DNA of 13,812 nt from Erysipelotrichaceae bacterium UBA2227 (lineage in GTDB: Bacteria > Bacillota_I > Bacilli_A > Erysipelotrichales > Erysipelotrichaceae). The stretch covers positions 1 to 13,812 of the forward strand of contig DDYT01000069.1 of assembly GCA_002348095.1 (NCBI GenBank), in the 5' to 3' direction. This document shows, one piece after another, positions 1 to 7,183 of the stretch. Below the pieces are notes generated by a model, which saw only the letters and a list, made by a program, of their open reading frames with translations, did no database searches and was not told where the DNA came from. Made by a program: the position numbers and the translations under genes. Within the stretch, counting starts at the first letter, position 1; the number at the start of each line of letters is the position of its first letter.

Positions 1-438
1 GCTGAAACAGGACAGTTGCCAATAAGTGTAACACAGTAAGTTGACAAAGAAGTAATACCATCCGGCATCGATGCCGGAGGGCGGTTCTGTTGCGGCGTTG
101 ATAGAGAATGCTTCATCGGCCAAAGAAAATATCATGAAATTCTTCTTGATGCCTACATTTCGGTATTTGCCTAACAGAGCAACGCCGTAGAAAATGTGGC
201 GGATATTGACCAATAGCGTTAAAAGCAGTGCTGCCATCGGATTAAATGTCGATGTCAGCAGGGCGATTCCCGCAAACTGAAGGGCACCTGCAAACACGGC
301 TGAACTGATCAGAACGGTCCAGAAAATCGAGAATCCCTGATTGCTCATCAGCAGCCCGTAAGCAATGCCCAAAAACAAATAACCGGTCAGTACCGGTAAG
401 GTTAAAGGAAATGCGGCTTTGAGGGCTTTGAGTTTCAT
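1..438 (-). CDS. azlC: AzlC-family branched-chain amino acid exporter subunit (partial, C-terminus off window)
   Basis: The first 146 codons of a membrane permease that runs off the left edge. Visible family hallmarks, by recall of AzlC proteins, are the N-terminal run AFPLTLPVLTGYLFLGIAYG (residues 9-28), an AGALQF segment near residue 53, the LLVNIRHIFYG stretch near residue 78, and DEAFSI near residue 111. Three to four hydrophobic helices are present in this part. AzlC works with the small protein AzlD to export branched-chain amino acids or their analogues. An azlD would be expected just beyond the left edge but cannot be seen. The ATG at 438 is preceded by CGGAGGAACC, a good ribosome binding site. 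A candidate promoter lies just upstream, so it may be transcribed separately from the DUF1801 gene. The family call is fairly sure; the substrate is inferred. Confidence 0.85.
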   Translation of the reverse strand, partial: MKLKALKAAFPLTLPVLTGYLFLGIAYGLLMSNQGFSIFWTVLISSAVFAGALQFAGIALLTSTFNPMAALLLTLLVNIRHIFYGVALLGKYRNVGIKKNFMIFSLADEAFSINAATEPPSGIDAGWYYFFVNLLCYTYWQLSCFS

Positions 439-459
439 CAGGTTCCTCCGATTGTTCAT

Positions 460-488
460 ACAGTAGCAAAATATTCCCTCCGTTTCAA
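460..488 (-). promoter_or_regulatory. Candidate sigma-A promoter for the azlC-like gene
   Basis: On the minus strand, TTGAAA (483-488) is followed after 17 bases by TACTGT (460-465), which has a TG one base upstream (extended -10). The -10 box itself is poor, at 3 of 6 consensus bases. Transcription would start near 453, leaving a very short leader that just holds the ribosome binding site. Confidence 0.4.
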
Positions 489-525
489 GATGAAAAAAGA
501 AAACCGGAGATTTCTTTGTGAGATT

Positions 526-915
526 TCACGGGTTTTTCTTCTTCTGACTCTTCTCAATGTGTATCAGTTCATTTTCCTTGAGGCGATACATCACGATCTC
601 TTCGATCAGATCGTAGGGTATCGGCTTATCTAAATCAAACTGAACGGCCCCTTTGGAATATTTCAGTCCTGAGAAGCGCTCTTTAAACGCTTCGATGCCA
701 TCGGGACCTGGATAAAATCCGATGTGATGTGAATGTGCCGCAAAGTGCACGAGATTGCCGTAATATCGGTAGGTGGGCATCTGATAACTGATTGTCTCTT
801 CGACAACAGGAGCGATTTTCAAAATAAATGCCCGGATTTCACGCAGTAGAGACTGAACTTCAGGTTGGGATCTCTGAATATATTCTTCGACGGATGTGAT
901 TTCTTTTTTGTCCAT
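526..915 (-). CDS. DUF1801 (YdhG-like) family protein
   Basis: A 129-residue cytosolic protein. It shows the DUF1801 pattern: an N-terminal helix (VEEYIQRSQPEVQSLLREIR, 9-28), the IAPVVEETISYQMPTYRYYG core (34-53), the aromatic stretch HIGFYPG (64-70), the SKGAVQFDLDKPIP strand-turn (87-100), and a last helix with YRLKENE. The length is normal for a stand-alone member. Some relatives (Bacillus Fra/YdhG) are described as frataxin-like iron chaperones, but most members have no assigned role and I infer none. The ATG at 915 is chosen over longer in-frame starts because AAAGGAG lies directly upstream and the longer version would run well into the preceding gene. It follows the GNAT gene by 10 bases and closes the run. 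A C-rich, lysine-rich tail (KSQKKKNP) ends the protein. Confidence 0.85.
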   Translation of the reverse strand: MDKKEITSVEEYIQRSQPEVQSLLREIRAFILKIAPVVEETISYQMPTYRYYGNLVHFAAHSHHIGFYPGPDGIEAFKERFSGLKYSKGAVQFDLDKPIPYDLIEEIVMYRLKENELIHIEKSQKKKNP

Positions 916-925
916 AAATTCTCCT

Positions 926-1897
926 TTATTTGATGATACGCTCATCGATTCGTCGTGTGACACTGTACGTATACGGGGTAAAATAACGATTCCAAAAGCG
1001 ATATGCAGCCGGATTGATGGCTTCATAATCGACTCCGCAACAACGGATCCCTTGCTCTGACAGCCAGTTCTGTACTTCATTAAGTAACATGGATGCAACT
1101 CCTTGGGATCGGCAGTCTTCACTGACATACGCTCCGGTCACATTCATGATTTGGCTGTGACAAGATACCGCAGTCTCACCTTCCGGCTGAATCCGGATAT
1201 ATCCCAAAGACTTGCCGTCTCTTTTTGCTATCCACAGATGGTGGTTTTGATGACTAAACCACTCATAAAGATCTGCCAGTGCATCTTCCGGCAATCTGGG
1301 CATAAATATGGGTGAATTCTTGTAATACTCGTGATGATCTTTGTGAAGCTGCGCGATATCATTAAGATCATCTTTTTCTGCTTTGAATATGATGATACCG
1401 GATGTCGGCGCATGTATCGGCTCGGATAGGCGAATAGCATCGATGCATCGCAGGCCGTAGCCATAAGTAAAGAACTCATCGATAAGTTCTTTATCATAGG
1501 CCATAACGGAAGTTGCAAAAGAAAGACATCCTTGCTTTACCCATGTTTCCAATCCGTACTCAAGCATTCGGGCATAGATTTCGTGACGGTTTTCTTTTCT
1601 TGCAGCATGCCCAGTCATCGGCGAAAAAATACCTTTGACCGGACCGAAAAGCTCAGACACTTTCCAAGCAAGCATAAAACCGACCAGATGATCATCCGAA
1701 AAAGCCAGGATCCCTGTCCCGTGTCGGAAAAGTTCAGTTATTGATTCGCTGATAAGCTGCATCATTTGCTCATCAGACGGCAAGATTTCAAGTGCCTGCA
1801 CTGCTTCTGCGTATACTTGCTTGAATAGCGATGTGGCTTCTTCACAAAAAGCCATTTCCGATTCTCTGATAACGATGTTTATACGATCTTTTGACAT
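926..1897 (-). CDS. Tandem-GNAT acetyltransferase
   Basis: A 323-residue protein built from two GNAT-like halves. The C-terminal half (about 167-323) is the intact one: it has the acetyl-CoA pyrophosphate loop as RSQGVA at 263-268 after a VTGAYV strand, followed by the helix ASMLLNEVQNWL and the late NPAAYRFWNRYF motif at 295-306. The N-terminal half (about 8-157) has the GNAT-like strand GILAFSDDHLVGFMLAW and a GYGLR turn, but no recognisable R/Q-x-x-G-x-G/A loop, so it is probably a degenerate, non-catalytic copy. The substrate is unknown; such double-GNAT proteins are usually annotated only to family. ATG 1897 has AGAGGAG upstream, formed by the last codons of the preceding HhH gene 3 bases away, which suggests coupled translation. 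Confidence 0.85.
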   Translation of the reverse strand: MSKDRINIVIRESEMAFCEEATSLFKQVYAEAVQALEILPSDEQMMQLISESITELFRHGTGILAFSDDHLVGFMLAWKVSELFGPVKGIFSPMTGHAARKENRHEIYARMLEYGLETWVKQGCLSFATSVMAYDKELIDEFFTYGYGLRCIDAIRLSEPIHAPTSGIIIFKAEKDDLNDIAQLHKDHHEYYKNSPIFMPRLPEDALADLYEWFSHQNHHLWIAKRDGKSLGYIRIQPEGETAVSCHSQIMNVTGAYVSEDCRSQGVASMLLNEVQNWLSEQGIRCCGVDYEAINPAAYRFWNRYFTPYTYSVTRRIDERIIK

Positions 1898-1900
1898 GGG

Positions 1901-2080
1901 TTACTCCTCTTTGAATGCCACACCCTTCTCTTTCAGAATGGCAATTGCCTTGGGTCCAAAGCCATGCAGCTTTAATAATTCCTTTTCTGTGTATTGTGAC
2001 AGCTGTTCTGTCGTCGTAATGTCAGCTTCAGCCAGTGCACTGTGTGCCGGTGCACTGAGTTTGATTTCGGTAATTTTCAT
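1901..2080 (-). CDS. Small helix-hairpin-helix protein, RNA polymerase alpha C-terminal-domain-like
   Basis: A 59-residue protein missed by longer-ORF searches. It begins MKITEIKLSAPAHSAL and has the run ITTTEQLSQYTEKELLKLHG, then FGPKAIAILKEKGVAF. The LHGxGPKAxxxL signature is a helix-hairpin-helix of the kind seen in the RNA polymerase alpha C-terminal domain. Stand-alone proteins with this SAPAxxAL...LHGxGPxA pattern are, as I recall, common in Firmicutes and often sit beside or are fused to DUF1801 proteins, which fits the gene two places downstream. The likely activity is binding DNA non-specifically, by inference. ATG 2080 has AAAGGGAA upstream. The gene lies 11 bases after the MFS gene and 3 bases before the GNAT gene, and its last codons GAG GAG supply the next ribosome binding site. 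Confidence 0.8.
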   Translation of the reverse strand: MKITEIKLSAPAHSALAEADITTTEQLSQYTEKELLKLHGFGPKAIAILKEKGVAFKEE

Positions 2081-2091
2081 GATTTCCCTTT

Positions 2092-3357
2092 CTATTCACT
2101 GCTTTGTGTAAGTCGGATTGTCTCGGCATATGCTTTCTCTTTCTCCGGTTGAACCTTTATGGCCACATACAGATTTCCCAAGGAAAACAGGGCTGCCAAG
2201 AAGAAGACCCACTGACTTCCCCACATAGTCCACACCAATCCGCCGGCGATTGCCGCAACGATCGATACCATGTGATCCAAACTGATTCCCATAGACAAGG
2301 TAGAAACGACATCCTTCTCACTGAACGCGATCGAGCGCAAGTAGATTGACTTGACCATGCCAAACTGCATGGATAGGCGATCGGACACATAGAGCAGATA
2401 TACGATCCATACTGCCCAACCGGACGAAGGGAGAATGTCTGAGTTGATGCCCCAGACAACCAAACCGTAGACGATATAAACCCCGATGAACGTCAGCGCA
2501 TCAATGTACATCATCGTCTTGATACCGTATTTATCCATCCATTGACCAATCATATTCAGAAAGAAAATGGATATAAATCCGACGGTGATAGAAAGTAATG
2601 CCAAGGTATCCGCCTTTTTCAGCAGTAAATCAACGATAACCCAGGTTCCGTATACATAAGCAACCTGCTTCTGGACACCATGCAGAATAGTCAGAATATA
2701 GAAATACTTATAGTGCTTATGGATGACAAGTTTGTTTTTTCGAATCGTCTTCTTTGAAACATCCACTTTCTTAATCATGATCAGAGTGATCACAGAAGCA
2801 AAAGCGAAAGCCGCGGCAGATACCAGAAAGATCCACTTAACTGAGGTCGAGAACGAGAAAAAGCCGATGCGGAATCCAAAGAAGACCAGTAAAGCCGCGA
2901 TCAGGTTAAAGGCAGCCCGGGTACTGAAGAACTGCCCCATGCGCTTGCCGACTTGATTGGGTTCAGCCAGTGACATACCGATGGCATCCTGAAGCGGCAT
3001 AAACATGTGCATTCCCATAGAATTGATAAACAGAAATATAAGCATGACCGAGAATGCAGGAGTCACCAAGCCCAAGACGGTTACACCGATGATGGAGAGG
3101 ACTTGCGCAACAAACGCGGTTTTCAAATCTCCGAGAAACCCAAGGGCTCCGATCACTACAGCACACAGTAATCCCGGAAGTTCCCGCGGAAACTCGATCA
3201 GTCCCCGCTGAAAGGCCGTGACTTGATACACTTCTTTGAAGTAGTTTGAATAAACTCCGTCACTCAGTCCGTTGCCCAAGGCTACCGCAGCCACCAAAAC
3301 GAAAAACAAAAGTACTCCCGGACGCATTTGGCGTATTTTTGTAAGAATCTTTGTCAT
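2092..3357 (-). CDS. Major facilitator superfamily (MFS) transporter
   Basis: A 421-residue integral membrane protein with about 12 hydrophobic helices split into two halves by a basic cytosolic loop (VDVSKKTIRKNKLVIHKHYK, roughly residues 197-216). The first half contains GNGLSDGVYSNYFKEVY after helix 1 and a loop GFLGDLKTA between helices 2 and 3, matching the position of the MFS A-motif in a divergent form. The second half has the equivalent loop GQWMDKYGIKTM. The length and two-times-six layout are normal for MFS. The substrate cannot be read from the sequence. ATG 3357 is chosen because AGAGGAT precedes it at good spacing; a TTG five codons earlier has no such site. It follows the DUF7000-like gene by 28 bases and leads into the HhH gene by 11, so it sits inside the operon. 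Confidence 0.9.
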   Translation of the reverse strand: MTKILTKIRQMRPGVLLFFVLVAAVALGNGLSDGVYSNYFKEVYQVTAFQRGLIEFPRELPGLLCAVVIGALGFLGDLKTAFVAQVLSIIGVTVLGLVTPAFSVMLIFLFINSMGMHMFMPLQDAIGMSLAEPNQVGKRMGQFFSTRAAFNLIAALLVFFGFRIGFFSFSTSVKWIFLVSAAAFAFASVITLIMIKKVDVSKKTIRKNKLVIHKHYKYFYILTILHGVQKQVAYVYGTWVIVDLLLKKADTLALLSITVGFISIFFLNMIGQWMDKYGIKTMMYIDALTFIGVYIVYGLVVWGINSDILPSSGWAVWIVYLLYVSDRLSMQFGMVKSIYLRSIAFSEKDVVSTLSMGISLDHMVSIVAAIAGGLVWTMWGSQWVFFLAALFSLGNLYVAIKVQPEKEKAYAETIRLTQSSE

Positions 3358-3385
3358 ATCTATCCTCTTCAATCTACAGACATCA

Positions 3386-3871
3386 TTATCTCACAAGTTT
3401 TTGCATGTCACTGATGAAATTCAATGAGTTTTTTATAACTTCTTCAATCAGAGATGCAGGATCATCAAAATCCGGATGTTGAATCAGCACGGTATCGATG
3501 ATGGCATCCACCCCGGGTGCTAACACAGTCAGATTGTACTTGCCCAACGGTTGACTCTGAAGTTTCTGATGAATGTCTGATTGGATTTTCCGGTTGCGGG
3601 CAACCAGCCATCCTTCAAACGAATTCCTTTGATGAAGGTAGACAATTGAGACTTTCAAGTCCAGATCGGATAATCCTGCGGGTTTGACTGATATGAAGGT
3701 CATATCCAAAAATCCCTGATAAAGCGATCCGGAGGGCATCTCAGGATACCTGGTGTCCCAGGTAACTTTCAGTTGAGACATCGTTGACATTATGATGCAG
3801 TACGCTTGTTCTAAGTTTTCATCGTTGATCAGTTGATGATATTTCTTTACTTGTTGGTTGGGTGTATACAT
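3386..3871 (-). CDS. DUF7000-like protein
   Basis: A 161-residue soluble protein without signal peptide or membrane segment. It opens with a helical stretch (NQQVKKYHQLINDENLEQAY, 4-23), then a mixed region with YPEMPSGSLYQGFLDMTF near residues 42-59, a strand VSIVYLHQ, and the segment FEGWLVARNRKIQ. The end has APGVDAIIDTVLIQHPDFDD followed by a long helix. The order of these motifs matches what I remember of DUF7000 (a Firmicutes family of unknown function). The function is unknown. ATG 3871 has AAGGAGA at good spacing, and longer in-frame starts lack one. It is the first gene of the leftward operon and is divergent from the AlkD-like gene across a region holding an inverted repeat. Confidence 0.65.
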   Translation of the reverse strand: MYTPNQQVKKYHQLINDENLEQAYCIIMSTMSQLKVTWDTRYPEMPSGSLYQGFLDMTFISVKPAGLSDLDLKVSIVYLHQRNSFEGWLVARNRKIQSDIHQKLQSQPLGKYNLTVLAPGVDAIIDTVLIQHPDFDDPASLIEEVIKNSLNFISDMQKLVR

Positions 3872-3920
3872 AAGGTATCTCCTTGTCGTTATCATAATCG
3901 TATCACTGTCCGCCGATAAT

Positions 3921-3957
3921 TTCATCTGAATATTTCGATCATTGATTATCAGATGAA
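3921..3957. repeat. 9-bp inverted repeat, possible operator in divergent intergenic region
   Basis: The arms TTCATCTGA (3921-3929) and TCAGATGAA (3949-3957) are perfect reverse complements separated by 19 bases. The right arm directly abuts the -35 box of the plus-strand promoter at 3958. Arm centres are 28 bases apart, close to but not exactly on integral helical turns. It could bind a dimeric regulator serving both divergent genes. No T-tract follows, so it is not a terminator. Confidence 0.45.
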
Positions 3958-3986
3958 TTGATATGTGCTGCAGTACGTTTTATACT
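3958..3986 (+). promoter_or_regulatory. Sigma-A promoter for the AlkD-like gene
   Basis: TTGATA (3958-3963) and TATACT (3981-3986) are separated by exactly 17 bases, five of six consensus bases in each box. Transcription would start near 3993, giving a leader of about 12 bases that begins essentially at the ribosome binding site AGAGGTGA. Confidence 0.7.
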
Positions 3987-4004
3987 TTAATCAGAGGTGA
4001 ATGT

Positions 4005-4709
4005 ATGCAACTCAATGAAATTATGGAACAGCTCAATTTCCTGGGAAATGAGCGAACAAAGAAATATTATGTTAGCCATGGGGCCAAAGAACCGGTATTC
4101 GGCTGTACGATCAGTTCCATGAAACCGATGTTCAAACAACTGAAATTCAATCAGACATTGGCCGATCAGCTGTTTGATACCGGAAACTATGATGCGATGT
4201 ATTTGGCCGGCATGATTGCAGAGCCCAATAAAATGATGCATACGGATTTTGACCGTTGGATCGAAAAAGCATATTTTTATATGATTTCTGATTTCATCGT
4301 ATCGGTTACCTTGGCAGAGTCTGATATCGGTGAGCAAGTTGCAGACCGTTGGATCGAAAGCGATAAAGAACTGACGGTTTCTGCCGGTTGGAAAGCGTAT
4401 GAGTGGATGCTTGGGACCAGGAAAAATGAAACGTTCAATGCGTCTCGGCTAAAAGAACTGATTGAAATCATCCCGATCCGGTTTGACACTCAACCGCCGC
4501 GTGCCCAATCTTCGATGATCGATTTTCTTCAGGCCGTAGCCATTTCATTTCCGCCGTTACACGAAGAAGCCATCGAAGCTGCAAAGAAGATTGGGAGAAG
4601 AGAAATTAAGTTAGAAAATAAGGTACGAATAGTTGATTCTTACACTTCGATCACAGATGAGGTCAACAAAGGCCGATTGGGATTCAAACGCAAACATGTC
4701 CGCTGTTAA
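4005..4709 (+). CDS. DNA alkylation repair (AlkD-like, HEAT repeat) family protein
   Basis: A 234-residue all-helical protein with the AlkD-type layout of repeated helical pairs. Recognisable landmarks are YDAMYLAGMIAEPNKM (62-77), the WIEKAYFYMISD segment (85-96), the VADRWIESDKELTVSAGWKAY region (112-132), and a basic end GFKRKHVRC that I recall as typical of a Firmicutes branch of this family. AlkD proteins are DNA glycosylases for alkylated bases that do not flip the base. In Bacillus cereus AlkD the key residues are a Trp and an Asp in a WDTVD-like motif; by eye the matching positions here are Tyr92 and Asp96, so activity may differ. ATG 4005 is chosen for AGAGGTGA just upstream. It is the only plus-strand gene, with its own promoter and terminator. 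Confidence 0.8.
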   Translation: MQLNEIMEQLNFLGNERTKKYYVSHGAKEPVFGCTISSMKPMFKQLKFNQTLADQLFDTGNYDAMYLAGMIAEPNKMMHTDFDRWIEKAYFYMISDFIVSVTLAESDIGEQVADRWIESDKELTVSAGWKAYEWMLGTRKNETFNASRLKELIEIIPIRFDTQPPRAQSSMIDFLQAVAISFPPLHEEAIEAAKKIGRREIKLENKVRIVDSYTSITDEVNKGRLGFKRKHVRC

Positions 4710-4740
4710 AAAAGCTCAAGCCGAAGCTTGAGTTTTTATT
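4708..4740. terminator. Bidirectional intrinsic terminator
   Basis: The stem CTCAAGC (4715-4721), loop CGAA and stem GCTTGAG (4726-4732) are flanked by an A-run on the left and five Ts (4733-4737) on the right. It can stop the plus-strand AlkD-like gene ending at 4709 and the convergent minus-strand gene whose TAA is at 4736-4738, inside the T-run. Confidence 0.85.
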
Positions 4741-5038
4741 TGGTTTTTCGATTGAACATTAGATTTACTGAATTTAGTACCAAAGTCACTGCCAACAGAC
4801 CTCCGGCAATCATTGTCACTGCCTGATGGGTATCGAGCAGCGCTGACATATCGTCAATATTGATCAGATGCTGATGATAGACCATCTGCAGATATATGGC
4901 AATCGCACATGCGGCCATACTCACTGCCGAAAGCACCCCACTGTTTAGCTTCGTTCTCTTCGATAAGAGAATGCCTGCGCTCGGCAGTATCAAAGCAACC
5001 AAACCTAAAAACAAACTCCCCACATTGTACCATCCCAT
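4736..5038 (-). CDS. Small membrane protein with three predicted helices, unknown function
   Basis: A 100-residue hydrophobic protein starting MGWYNVGSLFLGLVALILPS. It has three likely membrane helices: about 5-24, 32-52 and 73-92. A polar loop MVYHQHLINIDDMSALLDTH lies between helices 2 and 3, and a basic tail NRKTK suggests a cytosolic C-terminus. I remember short hypothetical membrane proteins of similar layout in Clostridia and Bacilli, but no function. ATG 5038 has AAAGGAAAC upstream, and the longer in-frame start lacks a good site. It lies 20 bases after the nitroreductase gene, so it is probably the last gene of that operon, ending at the bidirectional terminator. Confidence 0.7.
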   Translation of the reverse strand: MGWYNVGSLFLGLVALILPSAGILLSKRTKLNSGVLSAVSMAACAIAIYLQMVYHQHLINIDDMSALLDTHQAVTMIAGGLLAVTLVLNSVNLMFNRKTK

Positions 5039-5058
5039 GATTTGTTTCCTTTCTTTGG

Positions 5059-5907
5059 CTATTGAGCCTGATATATCCATGAATATACATATTCCGTATG
5101 TTGAGGCAATTGAACGTCCGGCTTTTGATCAAAAACGAACTTTCCGTTGATTCCCTTCTCTTTGCATGCCAGTTCGAAATGTGCCGCGGCGATTCCCATA
5201 TCGATCCGCTGAATGTCATATGGAAAGACATTGCTGTAGCCCGGCGTTTTATACTCACAGAAGTGGAAATTTCCGTCTTTCCATAAGATCCGCCAGGGCT
5301 GCTTATTGGATGCGGACGGGCCTAAGCGGACCATTTCCAGAGCAAAGGCAAAGTCTTGTGCCCCTTGCTTGGTCAATGGTGTATCGAAGTCATTGAGAAA
5401 GAACATCTTATTCCAATCCATGCGGTTATGTGCCTGAATGACGGTCCTCATCACCACTTCCTGAAAATGGCGGTGCGGTTGTGCATAACCTATGGGTGTA
5501 ATTGCCGGTAATAACTCCTGTTCACCGATGTTGAGTGCCCGGGCAAACCCTTTGCGATCAAATGTACCGCCCAGCCAACAAGTACCGATGTCCATTGATG
5601 CCAGATAAAGCATCACGATTTCCATTTCATAACCCAAGGCTTCGAGTGCAAACGGACCGTTCACTATGCTTGCCCCTAAAAAATGTGTTGCATTCCGGAT
5701 GACTCCGTAGGTTCCCAGTTTCTGATCTTTAACTTCTTCGTTCAGTTCAAAATAATGAAATTTTATCTTTGAGTTAAAAGGATTTTTTGTATTGCTTATG
5801 AAGTTTTGAATATGAAGTTTCTTATCCGGTTCGATCGGTCGGTCTGAGTAGTTTCTCACACTTACTCTTTTTCGAACAGCTTCTTCTATAGAAAATCTGA
5901 TATTCAT
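5059..5907 (-). CDS. Nitroreductase-family flavoprotein
   Basis: A 282-residue soluble protein. Nitroreductase-fold landmarks are the N-terminal RKRVSVRNYSDRPIEPDK (12-29), GTCWLGGTF (108-116), PIGYA (138-142), and the late FMN-binding-type motif GPSASNKQPWRI (196-207). In ordinary nitroreductases the SxxNxQPW motif sits near residue 40. Its position near residue 200 marks the larger Firmicutes subgroup sometimes called putative TM nitroreductase. It probably binds FMN and reduces an unknown substrate with NAD(P)H, by family inference. ATG 5907 overlaps the stop of the DUF368-pyrophosphatase gene as ATGA, with GGAGGAAACG as the ribosome binding site, so translation of the two is coupled and a functional link is plausible. 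Confidence 0.85.
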   Translation of the reverse strand: MNIRFSIEEAVRKRVSVRNYSDRPIEPDKKLHIQNFISNTKNPFNSKIKFHYFELNEEVKDQKLGTYGVIRNATHFLGASIVNGPFALEALGYEMEIVMLYLASMDIGTCWLGGTFDRKGFARALNIGEQELLPAITPIGYAQPHRHFQEVVMRTVIQAHNRMDWNKMFFLNDFDTPLTKQGAQDFAFALEMVRLGPSASNKQPWRILWKDGNFHFCEYKTPGYSNVFPYDIQRIDMGIAAAHFELACKEKGINGKFVFDQKPDVQLPQHTEYVYSWIYQAQ

Positions 5908-7133
5908 TCGTTTCCTCCGTCAATATCAACCAATGTTATCTCTGTTTGGAAATACTTTTCCTGAAAACTGATTTGCTCCATGATTTCTTCTTTACTGAAA
6001 ATTTTCCCTCTCTCAGCAACGATCCACTTATCTTCAACATCGTTGATGCGATGGGCAATGGCTATGACGACACCGATGATTTCACGCAGAGGCTGATCGA
6101 TCCCAAGAACATAGGCATCCTGCTCTTCACCATCGTGAGCCAAGATGCCTTCAATATACCCGTAATTGATCGGATAGGCAAGGTCTTTATGTGCGGGATG
6201 AACACTTCCGATCGGCCGGTCAACGATGACTTGTACTACCGTGGGTATCGACCGATTATCCTGTGCACCGCTCTCAGATTTTTCAGATAATTCTGATACG
6301 AAGGTGATGGCACGATATCCCAAACAAAATGCCCCTGCCGATATTACGATTTGGATGATCCACCACTGTGCATCCGCATTACCCGATACAAACGGAATGA
6401 CAAGTTCTTTGATAATGGATGAGGTGGATCCGATCACAAAGCCAATGATTACAAGGTATGTCTGCTTGGTGTACTGATTCATGATCCATTCAAGCGGTTT
6501 GGTGATCAGAAAAACGCCAAGGAGGGTCGATGTGCCTAAGATAGCAATGAAAAGGATATCCATGGTCGTGATGGCTACCAGCAGTGTTTCATACATTCCC
6601 ATTACCAGTAACATATGGGAAGTACTGATGCCCGGCAGTACAAGTGCGATGGCGATGATGATACCGGAAACCAGAATCATCAAACCGTGGCTAATACCGG
6701 ATCCTGTGGTCAGACTGAAAAAGCCATAAGGAATCATTCCAATCAGAAAAACCGCGGATAACCCGATCAACACATATATCACAGATGAAATGCGGATAGA
6801 AGTTTCCTTGGTCTTTTTGATTAACGGTCCGACACCGCCGATCACGGCACCGATAAACAAAAACGATATGATGATGGGGAATTTATCTAGCAACCACTTG
6901 ATTACAAAGGCTAAGGTAGCGATTCCAAGCAAAGAACCAAAGGTCGTTTTTGCTAAAAATGTCAGATGTTTCGGTATGTCATTGAAGAAATCGCTGATCG
7001 AGTGAATCATCTGATCATAAATTCCGAGCAAAATGGCCATCGTACCGCCGCTCACTCCGGGTACGCTCATCGATGATCCGATAATGAATCCTTTGAGTAT
7101 CAGTAATACATCTTTGTTCACATATTTTTTCAT
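5904..7133 (-). CDS. DUF368 (PopT-like) membrane protein fused to an inorganic-pyrophosphatase-like domain
   Basis: A 409-residue two-domain protein in one uninterrupted frame. Residues 1-282 are a DUF368 membrane domain with about eight hydrophobic helices and the two signature loops, PGVSGG at 25-30 and LPGIS at 167-170. DUF368 proteins (PopT) have been reported to move undecaprenyl phosphate across the membrane for recycling. After a polar linker (283-298), residues 299-401 resemble family I inorganic pyrophosphatase, as in small stand-alone clostridial versions: VDRPIGS, YPINYGYIEG (320-329), DGEEQD (334-339) and NDVEDKW (364-370). D334, E336, D339, D365 and D368 could be metal ligands. 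Compared with E. coli pyrophosphatase the segment carrying the catalytic Lys29/Glu31/Arg43 seems shortened. ATG 7133 is chosen over an upstream TTG; its ribosome binding site is weak. Part of the operon ending at 4736. Confidence 0.85.
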   Translation of the reverse strand: MKKYVNKDVLLILKGFIIGSSMSVPGVSGGTMAILLGIYDQMIHSISDFFNDIPKHLTFLAKTTFGSLLGIATLAFVIKWLLDKFPIIISFLFIGAVIGGVGPLIKKTKETSIRISSVIYVLIGLSAVFLIGMIPYGFFSLTTGSGISHGLMILVSGIIIAIALVLPGISTSHMLLVMGMYETLLVAITTMDILFIAILGTSTLLGVFLITKPLEWIMNQYTKQTYLVIIGFVIGSTSSIIKELVIPFVSGNADAQWWIIQIVISAGAFCLGYRAITFVSELSEKSESGAQDNRSIPTVVQVIVDRPIGSVHPAHKDLAYPINYGYIEGILAHDGEEQDAYVLGIDQPLREIIGVVIAIAHRINDVEDKWIVAERGKIFSKEEIMEQISFQEKYFQTEITLVDIDGGNE

Positions 7134-7183
7134 TTTTATCTCATATCCCAAGATTTCATTTCTTTATTGTCAAAAAGGTCTGC

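Noticed and set aside
485..540. Terminator after the DUF1801 gene
   Set aside because: The repeat GAAATCTC and a T-rich tail are present, but the stem has mismatches and only short pairing.
1228..1518. Open frame inside the tandem-GNAT gene on the same strand, another frame
   Set aside because: It lies wholly inside a gene with clear family motifs and its own translation shows no recognisable domain.
5904..7133. Artificial fusion of DUF368 and pyrophosphatase by a frameshift error
   Set aside because: The frame is continuous through a plausible polar linker and both domains look complete at the junction, so a real fusion is the simpler reading.
7134..7183. Perfect -35 TTGACA (7168-7173, minus) as a promoter for the DUF368 fusion
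   Set aside because: The only -10 at 17 bases is TGGGAT, with three of six consensus bases and no TG extension, so it is too weak to list.
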